From: Corythucha ciliata
Lineage: Eukaryota; Arthropoda; Insecta; Hemiptera; Tingidae
Assembly: GCA_038030265.1 (NCBI GenBank)
Contig: CM075943.1
Coordinates: forward strand, 38,564,001 to 38,628,000
Direction of reading: 5' to 3'
Length of the DNA stretch: 64,000 nucleotides
A program made the translations under genes and the position numbers. Below the pieces are notes generated by a model, which saw nothing but the letters and a program-made list of their open reading frames with translations, was not told the origin of the DNA and did no database searches. Below are positions 1 to 11,098 of this stretch, piece by piece. The number at the start of each line of letters is the position of its first letter. The stretch's first letter is position 1.

Positions 1-964
1 CACAGTTTTGAAAGTTTTCTTTAAGGATCTTCTAAGGGATAAAATATGGAAAAGCCGTGGTTCCTTGCGAAATGTTAAAACTTTCATAGATGAAATAAAA
101 TAACCAAAATTATGTTTGTCTTATACGTATTTTAATATAAAAGGCGTAATTTTGGCGCGTTTCATGCCGATAAACCTAAGGGAGGTGGGTTTCACTGCCG
201 GGGGCTGCGCTCGCAATGAAAATAATCGATTGTTTCTAATGCTTTTCGCTGTGGTGTCGACGTCTTGGGCCCTCCCTTGGAGCTCGGAATTCGTGATACT
301 TGACGTGTCTGGCAACAGAAATTAATTTTTCCGCAGGAATCGTGGACTCTACGAGACCTTCGATTTGAATTGCGACTTGGTAGTTACTGACTGAGCGCTT
401 CGTTCTTTTCCCCTTACGCGCGTCGTGTGGGAAATTGCATAACCCCCTACCTGCCCCTGGTGGCGCCCTCCTTTTCACATAATTGTACACCTGAACATTT
501 TGCCCTTCGAAATTTAGCCCAAAAAGCCGATTTTATCCAACAAAATGGCCACTTTTTTTTTTCGTGAAGATACTATCAATTGTTGACACCTCTGAAATCA
601 CACGATGACAGTCTGCCACCGCCACCATGGCTTTGGCGCCCTCGGACTCGGCACGGCCCGAGTACGGGCCCACTGATTAATCATATTAATCAATTTATTG
701 TTGACAAGAACATGGCTAAGTCAGTCAGCAGGACTGATGATTACTATTCCATCAGAAAACTGAATTTAGCTCCTAAACCCGATTGGTTTCCAAAAAAAAA
801 AACATCAGTTGAATTCCTGAAAAAGCAAATTTTAATTTCAAAATAATTTACCTAAGTCGCTTTCTCTCCAGGACACTTATTTTGGAGGGGGGGGGGTAGT
901 AAATAGGCCGTCAATTTCACCCTCGTAAACAACCGCCATAAGGTGCTACGCTATTTTTCGAAAG
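1..964. other. Spacer with GC-rich patches, no gene recognised
   Basis: No supported gene. Two locally GC-rich patches stand out (about 180-480 and 600-680) in otherwise AT-rich DNA. The second holds an ATG at 627 in an unusually strong initiation context (GCCACCATGG), followed by 16 more GC-rich codons and a stop at 678. Short frames around 116-490 have no recognisable domain. A G-run lies near 884-896. Confidence 0.5.
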
Positions 965-1590
965 ATATGTAGTCAATAAAAACGTTTCGAAGGTTAACAA
1001 TTAGTAAAATTACTAGTCACAACGCGTCAAACAGTCAAGAAACTACAAATGCTCAGGGCTAAAAAGCCATGATTGTGTCAGTTTTGGGACTAAATAGCTG
1101 CAAACATTGCAGGAAGATGAATAGCCATACGAAATTGCAAGTTTTGAGGCTAATTATCCGTAGATTTCAAGTTTCGGGCTAAATAGTCGCGAAACTGCAT
1201 GCTTGTGCGGCTGCAAGCGACCGCGAAATCACTACTCTGCAGGGAAAAACACCTTAATTTTAAACGTGCTTCGTGCTAACGTTATGCTTTTAAACGTAAT
1301 TCGTGACATTAGAGAGTTCAGTCATGAACAAAATTCATGGCTATGCAATAAGCCACTCAATTGCAACATTGGAACAGAGTTGTCACGAAATTGTTTCACT
1401 CCAAGTTGGAAATCCGCAATATAGCAAGTTTCGAGTAGAAATAATATTCGCGAAATACCAAGTTTTTGGTTACGCGAAATGGTTCCGAAAAGTTCTGGGT
1501 GCTTTGAATTTTGGAGCTTGAAGTCTCTAGGGTGAATACTCGTAGAAATGCCAATTTCGGGGCTTAATTTGAGCGACATGAGAAGTTTCA
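965..1590. repeat. Degenerate ~31-bp tandem array, type 1 (GCGAAATTGCAAGTTT)
   Basis: Successive diverged units of about 28-33 bp carry the core CGCGAAATTGCAAGTTTCGG followed by GCTAAATAGYC. Examples lie near 1130, 1165, 1192, 1385 and 1425. The left part (about 965-1020) resembles 38910-38965, so this is a dispersed, repeatedly copied block. Open frames at 1203-1579 are translations of the array and not genes. Confidence 0.7.
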
Positions 1591-2485
1591 GGATTCCTTT
1601 TATAGTGAGCCCGGGCTGGTCAATATGGAACTCGCATATTCGCGAAATACTAGAACCTCATACCAAAGAAGAGTCCGGACACTAGTGATGACGGGCGGCA
1701 AATCGACTTGCCCCTTCGATCCAACTCATGATGACCCTCCCCCCACCCCTCTCGGTGTCACTTTATAAAAAAAAACCAGTGGAATTAAGTAACCCACGAT
1801 ACAATTTCTCAGGTTTATAGGATTTTTTCTCAAATTAGGTATATGGTCGAGAAGAGGGCACTAATATAGGTAATGTACGCCCTCCACAACCGCTTGTCGA
1901 ACTTCGTATTCGATACCGACGTGTAGTAACAGCTATGTTTGTACCTAAGATCATGTACACTCAACTTAACTTACCAGGGCGACCACGACCACGTCAAAAA
2001 AACAAACTACCTACCGACAAATTTACGGTAAGACCTTGATTGTTGATGCTGTAAAGACACATTTGATCCAAGAGGATTCGAAGATATGTAGTGCTTTCCA
2101 TCCTGCTTCCATAAAATGTTGAAATTGTGCTTCCCCACCTCAGCTAACTCAACCTTCTAGGCTTCTTCTATAAGGAAAAGTGGGACATGAAGTAGCCCAA
2201 AGGAAAGCTCATTTTATTGCCTATTTCCTTCACACCATTCACTTTGTCGAAATATTAGAGCTTTTAACAGTTACGCCCTGAAATACCGCAAAATAAAATC
2301 CAAATACTTCGTTATTTCTTAGTCTACGCCAATATTTTGAAAATTGTTCCCTAACTACCCTACTTTTGGCTTATTATTTCTCAATAATAAGTCTTTGTAA
2401 TCGTATCGCAAAACAATTTTTTTGACCCCCCCTCAAAATTTGTAGTTTTACGTGCGTAGAATCCAAATCTGCAATAAAAAAAAAA
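1591..2485. other. Spacer, nothing recognised
   Basis: I see no coding frame of note, no strong inverted repeat and no array. The sequence is AT-rich with short C and A runs. Confidence 0.4.
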
Positions 2486-2510
2486 TGTCCGTCCGCCGTC
2501 CGCCGTCCGG
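2486..2510. repeat. Short GTCCGCC tandem repeat
   Basis: About three imperfect units of GTCCGCC/GTCCG follow an A-run (2477-2485). The surrounding 2400-2750 has G-rich phrases (ggggtctag, tggggtcatagg) unlike the neighbouring spacer and may belong to a longer dispersed repeat I cannot delimit. Confidence 0.6.
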
Positions 2511-5500
2511 GCCATATCTTGCCCTAGGATTGCTCGAAAAAACTCGTTCTTTCGCACATAGACTCCATTTGGGGTCTAGTTGGTCCTAACATCTGATCAG
2601 TTTGATCAAATAACCTCCTTGGGTTTTATGGGCCAAAAGTGGGTCCAAAATGGGGATTTTCAAAGGATTTGGGGTCATAGGGGTGTGGGGTGTCGATTTT
2701 CATGTAATTTCAAGCCGGATTTGACTACATCCATGAATAATAAACCCACAGTCGAAATAATAAGGCATTGTTCGATAATTCGCAGCGTTTTGAGTATAGA
2801 TTACGAGAGTAGACACATTGGCGATGGCGTCACCAGCAGTCCTTTGCTCCCGATTGATCACCCCAGAGCAGCAGAGCAAGTTAATTTTGAAATTGAAGTT
2901 TATGAATTCTCAAAAATCACAGCCCAATATCAATTAATAATGTACTGTGTCCAGCGCAATGGCGGTTGGGACTGCTCGTGACGTAGGTGAAGGACAGTGA
3001 TCTGCGGCACCTATAGAAAATTTAGTCACCTTGGGTTCACTCGGTTGTATAGTTACCTCAGTGAGAGGTTGATGAGTGAGAGAAAATATACCGCCCCAAT
3101 GCTTCTGAAGTGTACATAATTTTGTATGTAGTGACCTCGTGCAAGCTCTGGTACGTCACACTGGGGCTGAGGTAGGTAGTTACCCCCTCGAACCCTGTCA
3201 TTACATTAATATTTTAAGTATATTGCATTCATTAATTTTTATGGTGAAAAAGGATGCCAATCGGGTTATAAAACCGAATTTCACTATAACCGAATTTCAG
3301 TAAAAAAGCGGCACATGCAGACCAAAATTTCTGATACGTGCACCTTCCTCATTCACTAGCTTGTACCTATTTTAGACACTCGAAATGCTTTCATCTCGAC
3401 GTGAGCTCTCTCATTTACCACTTGGTGCATTGTTTTGCACCTGTTAATATCCTGCAGAAATAACTGGGTCCAAAAGTTTTTATATGAAGTAATTATAAAA
3501 AAAAGAACGTACTTGAGGAAAGGCCAAAAAGAATGAGTTGCAGTGAAAAGTGGATGGAGGGCAGTCATTCAAGCATTCAAGCGAGATGAGAGATGGAAAA
3601 GAAAAGGACAAAGTGGCGTAATTCAGTTGGAAGAGAGAGAAACTAAAGAATTGCGAATAGAGTAAAAGAGGAAAAGTAGGCTTCCCTCTTTTGCCTGTTT
3701 TCTTCCATCACCCCCCTCCTTTGCTAACCATCTTAGAACTGGAAACTGTTCATTTTCTTTTGACTTTTAACTCCTTGGCTCCTTGAAAATTAACTGAGGA
3801 AAAGGTAAAAGAGACTACCTGGTTTGGTTGGTTTTAGCAAGTTGAGCGGAGGGAGTTATTATTTATACAGTTTCCATCGAAGAATGCGTTTTATCTATTA
3901 AATTAAATTTTAATCGTTAATTACCCTTTGTTTCACTCGGTGTTGAAACCTTGTTTTCTGCGCATGATTTTTCGCCTGTTTTTTTTTACAATTTTGCTAA
4001 CGCAAATACAATTCAGACCACAGTGAAAACAAAATAAAACTAGTCCATTGGGTAAATGTTAGAATTGTAAGGCTTACGAATTGAATTTGGACTTTCTCTC
4101 CAAGTTCCCCTCCCCCCTCACCACACATATTCTTTCTCGCTACCTCTTTCCTCTTGTAATAAACAGGAAACGACGGGAAGGTATATAGGGTGAATGGATC
4201 TTTCGGAACGAAATGGCTTGGGATACCTGGTGGGTTACACGGGAATCAAGGGGAGTGGGGAAACCCTTGAGAGAAAGACAATCGAAGGTATTGCCTGTCG
4301 GCCTTTAAAGAGACAATGCTTTGACCTTAAAAAGGTACCCCATACACCTACAAGTCCTTCACTTCCGTCAGCCCCGCCACCAAGAGAACATTCAGGTCAG
4401 TCGTTTGGAGCAGTTGCCAACTCCGAATGTCGTTCTACATCCATCACCATTCGAAGTGATTAGCGACACTGTCTTCCCCTCCCTCCACAATCACAACCAA
4501 TCTTCAAACCAAACTGGGTCGATATTAGTGTATGTGAGATGGAGGAAAAGTAATAATAGTGGAATGGGCTGCAAGGGGGCCCTTTTGGCTCGATAGACAA
4601 AAAACCAATCACCCTCCCACTCCCCCACACCACACTTATTCCGGCTTCTCATCATTCCTTTCTTTTAAACGCCTCTCATTCATTAGCACCTTTCCCTCCT
4701 ATCCAAGTTATCCCCTCTCCCTCACACCATAGTAATACCACATCCACCACCCCACACCCTCAACTGTCGCCTTTCATGGTTTTCCCCGAATGCCACCATC
4801 AACCAGAGCATTTCATCTGAAAGCGAAAATGTAAGATTGGTGGGGGGCGGGGCAGGAGGGCTGAGTTCCCGGAAATGCTGATATTTTTCAACGCAGAGTT
4901 TCTTTCTCCCAGTGAAGGCAAAATAAATGATAAAATGGCACCAAAAATGGGGTGGCGGCGGGAGAATATTTCCCTTTATGTTCACTTTTTTGTTCTCTCT
5001 CCCCTTCAGGTTTATTGTGTGCTTTCTTGAATAAACTGCCTTGTTAATTTGGTAGCATTTATTATTACAAAACTACCAATAAAAAAAGCGCCGTTTTGTT
5101 GGGTGCAATAGGTAGGCAGAGAGTAAAAGATTCATTTGTTTTCCCCTTTTTCTCCTCTTGTACTATTAGCATTGAAAAGCCATTTTAAATCAAATAAGCT
5201 GATTTGATACATCCAGGAAAGAAGGAAGTGAATTCTTTGCGTTAAATTGATTCATAATGACCTGTAAAGCTTGGTAAGAAGATGAGTTGACATTGTTTAA
5301 ACCACTAGATGGTAAATAAATTGAGTGGGAGAAGAATTTGGTCGTTCTCAATTGGATTAGCATTCGATTTACTCCCATTTTATTTGAAAGAGAAGGCTTT
5401 TTTCCGAATGTACCAAGAATGCTGCTAGTACTTTATAGGTTCATGGGAGAAAAGCTTATTTTTCTTAGCTGAGTAGCCCTATTTTCGTTCATTCATTCAC

Positions 5501-5618
5501 TGTTCTGATACAAACTTGAGGAATGTTGCAGGAGATCTTGTTGAAGTTGCAGCCATGTTCCTCACGGGTAGAAATGCCTTCCACCTCGATTCGCCCATAG
5601 AACCACGGCTGTGTGTTA
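2511..5618. other. Spacer; purine/pyrimidine-run texture from about 3560
   Basis: No gene supported. The 133-codon frame at 2580-2981 has no recognisable motif and no coding-like composition. From about 3560 to 5450 the DNA has many short G-A or C-T runs (gaggaaaag, cccctccc), a texture that recurs in later spacers. There is no inverted repeat that I can delimit. Confidence 0.4.
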
Positions 5619-6193
5619 AGCCCGGTGCACACGGTGCCTGTTTTCCTGATGCCTGTTTTCACCCAGGCAGGTTTCTCCTCTTGGAAGCGTGCCTGCTGGC
5701 GTGCATGAAGTGATCACACGGTGATTTTTTCTTGCTTGGCACCCAGCAGCCACCCATCAACCACCTCCTTTATAGCCTTCTTCGAACCTTTTCTTCCAGA
5801 AGGTTACCCTCGCTCATAACCATTTTGATACTGTGTTTGATATTTGATATCCTGCGTTAGCATTTCTCCTTTCTCGTTTTTGTTCTTATTTCAATTTATT
5901 ATTTTTTCGTACGTACAAACTCGAACAGAAAACCGGCGAGTGAAGGTTGTACAGGTGAAGCCCTACTGGAAATAGGAACTTTCAGAGTCGAGCGACAACG
6001 TCGAGCCCTCTGATTGGCTGCTGATGAAAACAGCCAGGCAGGTCGTCCAGAAAAATAGAACCGCTTCTATCTTGAGAAACAGGCACAGCTCCCTCCGAGT
6101 GATGTCACTTTCACGCTCGGGGGCATGCGCCTTACCATTTCATGAAACATGCATCGAGCGGGGCAGGAAAACAGGCACCGTGTGCACCGGGCT
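5619..6193. mobile_element. 575-bp non-autonomous TIR element with TTA duplication (Harbinger-like target)
   Basis: The ends are a perfect 30-bp terminal inverted repeat: 5619-5648 (AGCCCGGTGCACACGGTGCC and on) and its complement at 6164-6193. TTA directly flanks both ends (5616-5618 and 6194-6196), matching a 3-bp TWA target-site duplication as in the PIF/Harbinger superfamily. The interior has no recognisable transposase, so this is a deletion derivative or MITE. The perfect TIR suggests fairly recent insertion. The superfamily assignment is inference from the duplication length. Confidence 0.85.
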
Positions 6194-6279
6194 TTATACA
6201 TGGTCATTACTGCGGCCTTTCGTTTGACACCTTACTCGGAACATCCTTTTTTGTACAGCCGGGCGTTAAGACTCGAAAT

Positions 6280-6309
6280 TCGCCCGCTGGGAGAGTCTTG
6301 AGCGGGCGA
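6280..6309. repeat. GC-rich hairpin, perfect 9-bp stem
   Basis: TCGCCCGCT (6280-6288) pairs perfectly with AGCGGGCGA (6301-6309) across a 12-base loop. It sits between two direct copies of GCCGGGCGTWAAGA (about 6258 and 6329), an isolated CpG-rich island next to the 5619-6193 element. Confidence 0.7.
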
Positions 6310-6556
6310 CATGAGGTTCATTCCGGCCGCCGGGCGTAAAGAAAAATATCAGCCCGCTGCGTTTTCTTTTAGGTCTTTTGTTAGTTTTTAAAATTTTTTC
6401 TTCCTAATTTTGTTTTTAAATTGAACATTAGCCATAAAAACACAAAAATAAGCACTGTAAATTACGCTGAGAGGAGTTCTCTCTATATCAGCTACGTCAT
6501 CCCTCCATTCGCTGGCTAGAGTATGTGTTCACTTTAGTTTATTAAGCAAACCATTT

Positions 6557-6664
6557 ATGCTTTGCGTCTGTGGAGTCTGTGCAACCTATCAAAATGCTTC
6601 ATTTTTCGAAGGAATTAATTTTATTGGTTGCATAGACGATTCCACAGACACATAGCACATAGCT
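6557..6664. repeat. Small inverted-repeat (MITE-like) element
   Basis: Left arm about 6557-6593 (TCTGTGGAGTCTGTGCAACC inside) is complementary, with mismatches, to about 6628-6664 (GGTTGCATAGACGATTCCAC inside). The loop is about 35 bp. I cannot identify a target-site duplication. Confidence 0.6.
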
Positions 6665-8600
6665 TCTGATCGGGGTTTTTAAGACTGGTTTTTATGATTA
6701 TTATTATAATAATTATGAACTTCGGCTGTACAAAAAATAGCGTACAACACTCGGGCGGTATTCCTCATTACGATCTCAGGCAACAACTGGTAATGAGCAT
6801 CATACCACCCTTGGATCGTAATATACTATTCTTGCCTTTGTTACAGCCGAGTTTCTTTTTATTCCTCCTTTCGGTATGTCCTCTGAAACACGGCATTTCT
6901 CATCTCGGGTTTATTAATGTTAAAATACACTCACTGTCTGTTGGATGTTTGGTGATGGATTATGAACGATGCTTGAAAGCTTTTAAGATCATCCTCGTCA
7001 AGGTATATAAGTGATATGTGTATAATGTTATAAAATATATGTCGCTTATTTACTGGGACGGGATGGGCTTATTAAAATTTTAGTGCACACATAGCCCCCC
7101 CCTCCAAAACATATTACGTCTCTCCGTTTTAGTTTCTGCAGTTCGATTCAAGTTTTATTCAGTTTGAGGAAATTAAATTAAGTTGGCGGAGAGTCTAAAA
7201 GGATTAGACCTCCCCGTAATTGCGATTACTCGTCGCCGGATACGCTTCGGAATACGGAAGTATACTGCTTCGGGGCAAAGAGGTAGAAAGAGGGAAATTA
7301 AAAGAAACGAGCTTCTAGTGTGACTACAGTGGCGGGGTGTTACGACGGTGGTAGAGAAGGGGTCGAACTTCATTCTGAAAGCTCTTTTTAGATGTCCTTT
7401 GAGCTCTCTGCTTCGGCTCTTAGAAACATACCATCGTGCTCCCCCCCCCCCCGCAGCCAACGACTCCGCCACTCCTCATTCCGCACTCCCATTCCTTTCT
7501 ATCGATCACCTTTATGTCTAACCCGTTCCTCTACCGCGCCGAGGAAAACCCTCACACCGTCAAAAAGCTCAAAGTCAGGAAATGAAGGAAGAATCGGTAG
7601 GCGGTGTAAAAGGCATCAACAAAACGGCGGCGGAGTGGAAGAAGTAATATATATGTGACAGGTGTTGGGGTCGTTGTCTTTTTCTCCGAGTTTCCACAAA
7701 ATCCAATCAGGCTGGTTCGCTTGAGGCTAGAAGCCAAATCGACTCCCTTGCTTCCCCAACCCCATGACCACATTTTCAACCACTAAAGAAAATTGCGTGG
7801 CGCGAGTTTCTCGGTAATTATTATCCTCCCCTTCCACTACTACACTTTGTATCTTTTGAAAGCAAATCCCCCGTAATAAGTCAAACCCTGTGAATTTTAA
7901 TGATCTTAATGTCACGTAGTAAACTAGTTAAACATGGACTTTTTAAAATCCAATTAAACGCAAGCCGCACACCCCACCGCCATGCTTCCCAACCCTTTTT
8001 TCACTCCCATCCAAAACCTTCTCTCAACATTACACAACCATCGTGGTTCGGATGTTATTTATTCGTTTTGTTTTGTTATATTTATGTGATACTGAATTAG
8101 AAAAGGGAGAGGCGTCCCATTGTGAAGGGGTTGGAGGGTGGGACAAGGGTGCAATGGGGGGCACACACGTGTCCTCTGGGCTTGCTGTACACGGAGAATG
8201 TTTTTAATTTCATAAAAAAAAACTTGTATGTGAAGGAGGGAATTATTAATTATAGCGTGCCAGCGTCATCACTCTTGTATTTTTCTCTTCAACTTTCCTC
8301 CCCTCACTCATACAAAAAAAAATTGCTCTTAGTTAAACATTCAACGAGTGACGTTAGTCTTTTCCCTTCCTTTTTGATAATTACCCACCCACAGATTTAA
8401 ATAATATCGTTGAAATTGCTGCTGTTTTTCCTTTGGGACTAATTCTGTTAATTAATTGCTTAATTAAAGAGGGTTTCTGTGCCAATGAAAACCACTTTAT
8501 GCCAGCGGCGTTTCCTTTAATCAATTTTTATTGTACACGAACCTATTCTAGCATATCACCGTTACCCTAAAACAGAATTGGATTTCATGTTTTATGTATA
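6665..8600. other. Spacer, no gene recognised
   Basis: Several frames of 60-106 codons occur (6694-7014, 7173-7472, 8122-8400), but none has a recognisable domain and the codons follow local base runs. A C-run lies at 7440-7452 and CT-rich stretches run throughout. Confidence 0.4.
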
Positions 8601-8850
8601 CAGGGTGGATCCGTATAAGTGTGACAAAAATTTTTGGGTAAGACTACGTTAAAAGTGGAGTAAAATGGTACCTTCGGAAGTGTCCTACGTCGATCCGTTC
8701 CGGAGTTATGATTTTTTTTGTGTGTTCAAAAAAGTAACCAATGCTTGCTTCAAAAAATCCGCAATTTCTCGGCTTATATCGCACCAAATCCAAAAAGTGA
8801 TGCCATTTTCAGAAACAAGGGAACATTTTCTTTAGGATAGAGGCCATTTT
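8601..8850 (+). mobile_element. Solo left end of a CAGGGTG foldback-type element (element E)
   Basis: Begins TA|CAGGGTGGATCCGTATAAGT, closely matching the inverted right end of the element at 57634-59123 (GTGTGACAAAAATTTTTGGG shared). Inside it keeps a diverged form of the internal motifs: TTCCGGAGTTATGATTTTTT at positions 98-117 from the terminus, and a weak match to the 211 module near 8811. No matching right arm is visible before the gypsy fragments at about 9163, so it is truncated. The right limit is uncertain. Confidence 0.65.
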
Positions 8851-9162
8851 ATTGCTTGAAATAATCGTCAACACCCAGAAATCTGCCCTTTTTTCCATAA
8901 ATTTACGTGTCCTCCAAAATTTGTCCGTTTTACGAAAAGTCGCTTTACCCAAACAGCATTCTCAACAGATTTTCGGTGTATCACAAAAACTTCCCCGTCT
9001 TCTAAGCTTCCTTTTGGCGTTTCACATTTCATGTTACCACTGACGTTTCTCACAAAAACGTCACGAGAATGCACAAAAACCGTGTATTTACGAAACATGG
9101 GCCATTGTCTACGGTATTCGTGAAGGGTGCAGGGAGATCGGCAGTAAGTGAGAACAGGATAT

Positions 9163-9249
9163 CTTACCAAGAGGACGCCCAGTTGCGTTCTACTCACGCC
9201 AGCTAACTAAAGCAGAGCAAGGATATGCAGCAGTAGAAAAAGAAGCATG
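9163..9249 (+). pseudogene. Ty3/gypsy RNase H fragment, out of order
   Basis: An open segment encodes GRPVAFYSRQLTKAEQGYAA and continues to a stop at 9250-9252. It is nearly identical to 10045-10123 within the main pol remnant (only a few base changes, e.g. tcacgccagcta versus tctcgccagtta). It therefore duplicates part of the RNase H domain but lies upstream of the RT domain, the reverse of pol order. It is either the debris of a second copy or a local duplication. It is non-functional. Confidence 0.85.
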
Positions 9250-9253
9250 GTAA

Positions 9254-10249
9254 CAGTAGAAGCGTCGTATGGTAATTGATTATTCCACCACTATCAATCG
9301 GTATACCATGTTGGATGCGTATCCACTACCAAATCTCGAAGACGTATAGTGAATAAAGTAGCGCAATTTTCAATTTTCAGTACCATCGACCTATGTAGCG
9401 CATACAATCAAATTCCAATTAGGGACTCAGACAGAATATACACTGCATTTGAAGCTGACGGACTGCTGTACCAATTCAAGCGTATCCCGTTCGGAGTCAC
9501 AAATGGCGTGGCAGCGTTTCAAAGGGTTATATACGACATCATACGAACAGAAAACCTAGAAGGGCATTCGCTTGCCTAGATGATGTAACGATATGCGGGA
9601 AAGACAGAACCGATCACGACAATAAATTAAAGAAGTTCATCGAGATAGCTGAGAAGTACAGTTTAACAATAAATTTTGAGAAAAGCCATTTTAACCAATC
9701 GGAAATAAGTCTTTTAGGGTACATAATCAAAAATAAGACAATACGACCGGATCAAGAACGTTTAACTCATTTAAAAAACTTGAAACCTCCAACAAACACA
9801 GCTTCTTTGAAACGGAGGATGGGATTGTTTTCACACTATTCGAAGTTTGTACAAAGATTTTCCGAAAAAGTACGCCAACTCGTAAACTGTAAATTTCCCT
9901 TAACTGAAGAGCCTCTAAGGGCATTTGAAGAGCTCAAAAAGTGCACTGTAGATGCTGCTCTCATTGCTACAGACTATAACTTCCCCTTTACAGTCGAAAC
10001 GGATGACTTCCTCATTTGCTTTGGCCGCAACGTTGTCACAAAGCGGACGCCCAGTTGCGTTCTACTCTCGCCAGTTAACTAAAGCAGAGCAAGGATATGC
10101 AGCAGTAGAAAAAGAAGCATGCGCCATTGTAGAGGCTGTACGTAAATGGCGGCACTTCTTAACTGGACGACATTTTCAGCTTATAACAGATCAACGCTCA
10201 GTTCCATTCATATTCTCCAAGAATCACTCAAGCAAAATTTTAAAAAATT
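9254..10249 (+). pseudogene. Ty3/gypsy-type pol remnant: reverse transcriptase and start of RNase H
   Basis: Three-frame reading gives a typical chromovirus/gypsy pol. The N-terminal RT motif RMVIDYS is at about 9266, then YPLPNLEDV. A 2-base shift near 9347 precedes FSTIDLCSAYNQIP (9376 on) and FGVTNGVAAFQRV. A frameshift near 9567 precedes the catalytic box, here CLDD (9575-9586) where Y/FLDD is usual. KSHFNQSEISLLGYII and the thumb/connection follow. A third shift near 10010 leads into RNase H (GRPVAFYSRQLTKAEQ, then TGRHFQLITDQ). The element lacks gag, protease, the RT N-terminus and any 5' LTR. At about 10249 the reading is cut by an insertion and resumes at 11099. It once copied element RNA into DNA and is now dead. 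Confidence 0.93.
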
Positions 10250-10407
10250 TCGCTCCGGCAGCTGGCGGTCGGAAAGAGTGCATTTCATTTCGTATACGGA
10301 TACCCTAAGCCGTCCCAGAAGTAATAATGTTGAGAACATTATATGTTTCATTAACGTTTGACCCTCCGTCATACTGTTTGCTGCCGGGGTTGTTTAAGCT
10401 GAACTTC

Positions 10408-10937
10408 ATGGGAATCAAAGGCTATTTCAAAATGAAATCATCGTACCGAATACATATAATACTTCTGGAATCAACTGGTCATTTGTAGTGATTTTTTACC
10501 ATTTCAACTCCTATTTTCCCCCTCTCCACTACGACCGATTTGTCCCAAATGCAATACCGACCGGGGTCTTATGACTACTGATTTTTGTGCCAAAGCGCGT
10601 TCCGCTAAATTAATTTCTTCGAGAGTTATCGTGCTAACAAGACCATCCACTTACTTCCTCCCCGGTGGCACCACCCCCTCCCCTTCGAATTTTCCAAAAA
10701 ATTAAAATGGGAATCAAAGGCTACTCTAAGATGGAGTATACGTACCGAACATGATGCTTCTAGAAACAACTGGTGATTTATGGTGATTTTTTGACCATTT
10801 CAACTCCTATTCCCCCCCCCTCCACCACGACCGATTTGGTCCAAATGCAATACCGACCGGGTTCTTATGACTACTGATTTTTGTGCCAAAGCGCGTTCCG
10901 CTAAATTAATTTCTTCGAGATTTATCGTGCTAACATG
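10408..10937. repeat. Two direct copies of a ~230-bp unit, period 299 bp
   Basis: Unit 1 (about 10408-10637) and unit 2 (about 10707-10937) share long stretches, including ATGCAATACCGACCGG and ATTTTTGTGCCAAAGCGCGT, with scattered substitutions. A 69-bp non-repeated stretch separates them. No coding potential is visible. Confidence 0.9.
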
Positions 10938-10984
10938 AAAACGGCCATAAGCTTATAAATAAATAGATAAATAAACATATAATA

Positions 10985-11094
10985 TATATAAATTCTGGAG
11001 ACCGCTGAATTCGTGTTCTAGAGGTTCTGAAACATGAAAAAAACATGACATGACCCATGTTTGCCACCATCACGACGAGACCAGCAGTGCATAA
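10985..11094 (-). repeat. Dispersed ~110-bp repeat, inverted partner at 60611-60718
   Basis: Reverse complement of 60611-60718 with very few mismatches, including GTGTTCTAGAGGTTCTGAAA and CATGACATGACCCATGTTTG. In both places one edge is TATATATA. Here the other edge lies a few bases before the gypsy pol resumes. In the 60-kb copy the TATATATA edge abuts a CAGGGTG foldback. Confidence 0.9.
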
Positions 11095-11098
11095 AGCG

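Larger units (their letters stand above)
10250..11098. mobile_element. Composite ~849-bp insertion inside gypsy RNase H
   Basis: The pol reading stops after SSKILKN and resumes at 11099 with EKIMRWRLELS, as expected for adjacent residues, so this block is an insertion and not a replacement. It has three parts: 10250-10294 matches the inner palindrome arm of the foldbacks at 39853 and 58274 (TCGCTCCGGCAGCTGG); 10408-10937 is a two-copy direct repeat; 10985-11094 is an inverted copy of 60611-60718. No target-site duplication is evident, so more than one event is likely. Confidence 0.75.

Noticed and set aside
2580..2981. 133-codon frame
   Set aside because: No motif, no coding-like composition, in a possibly repetitive G-rich region.
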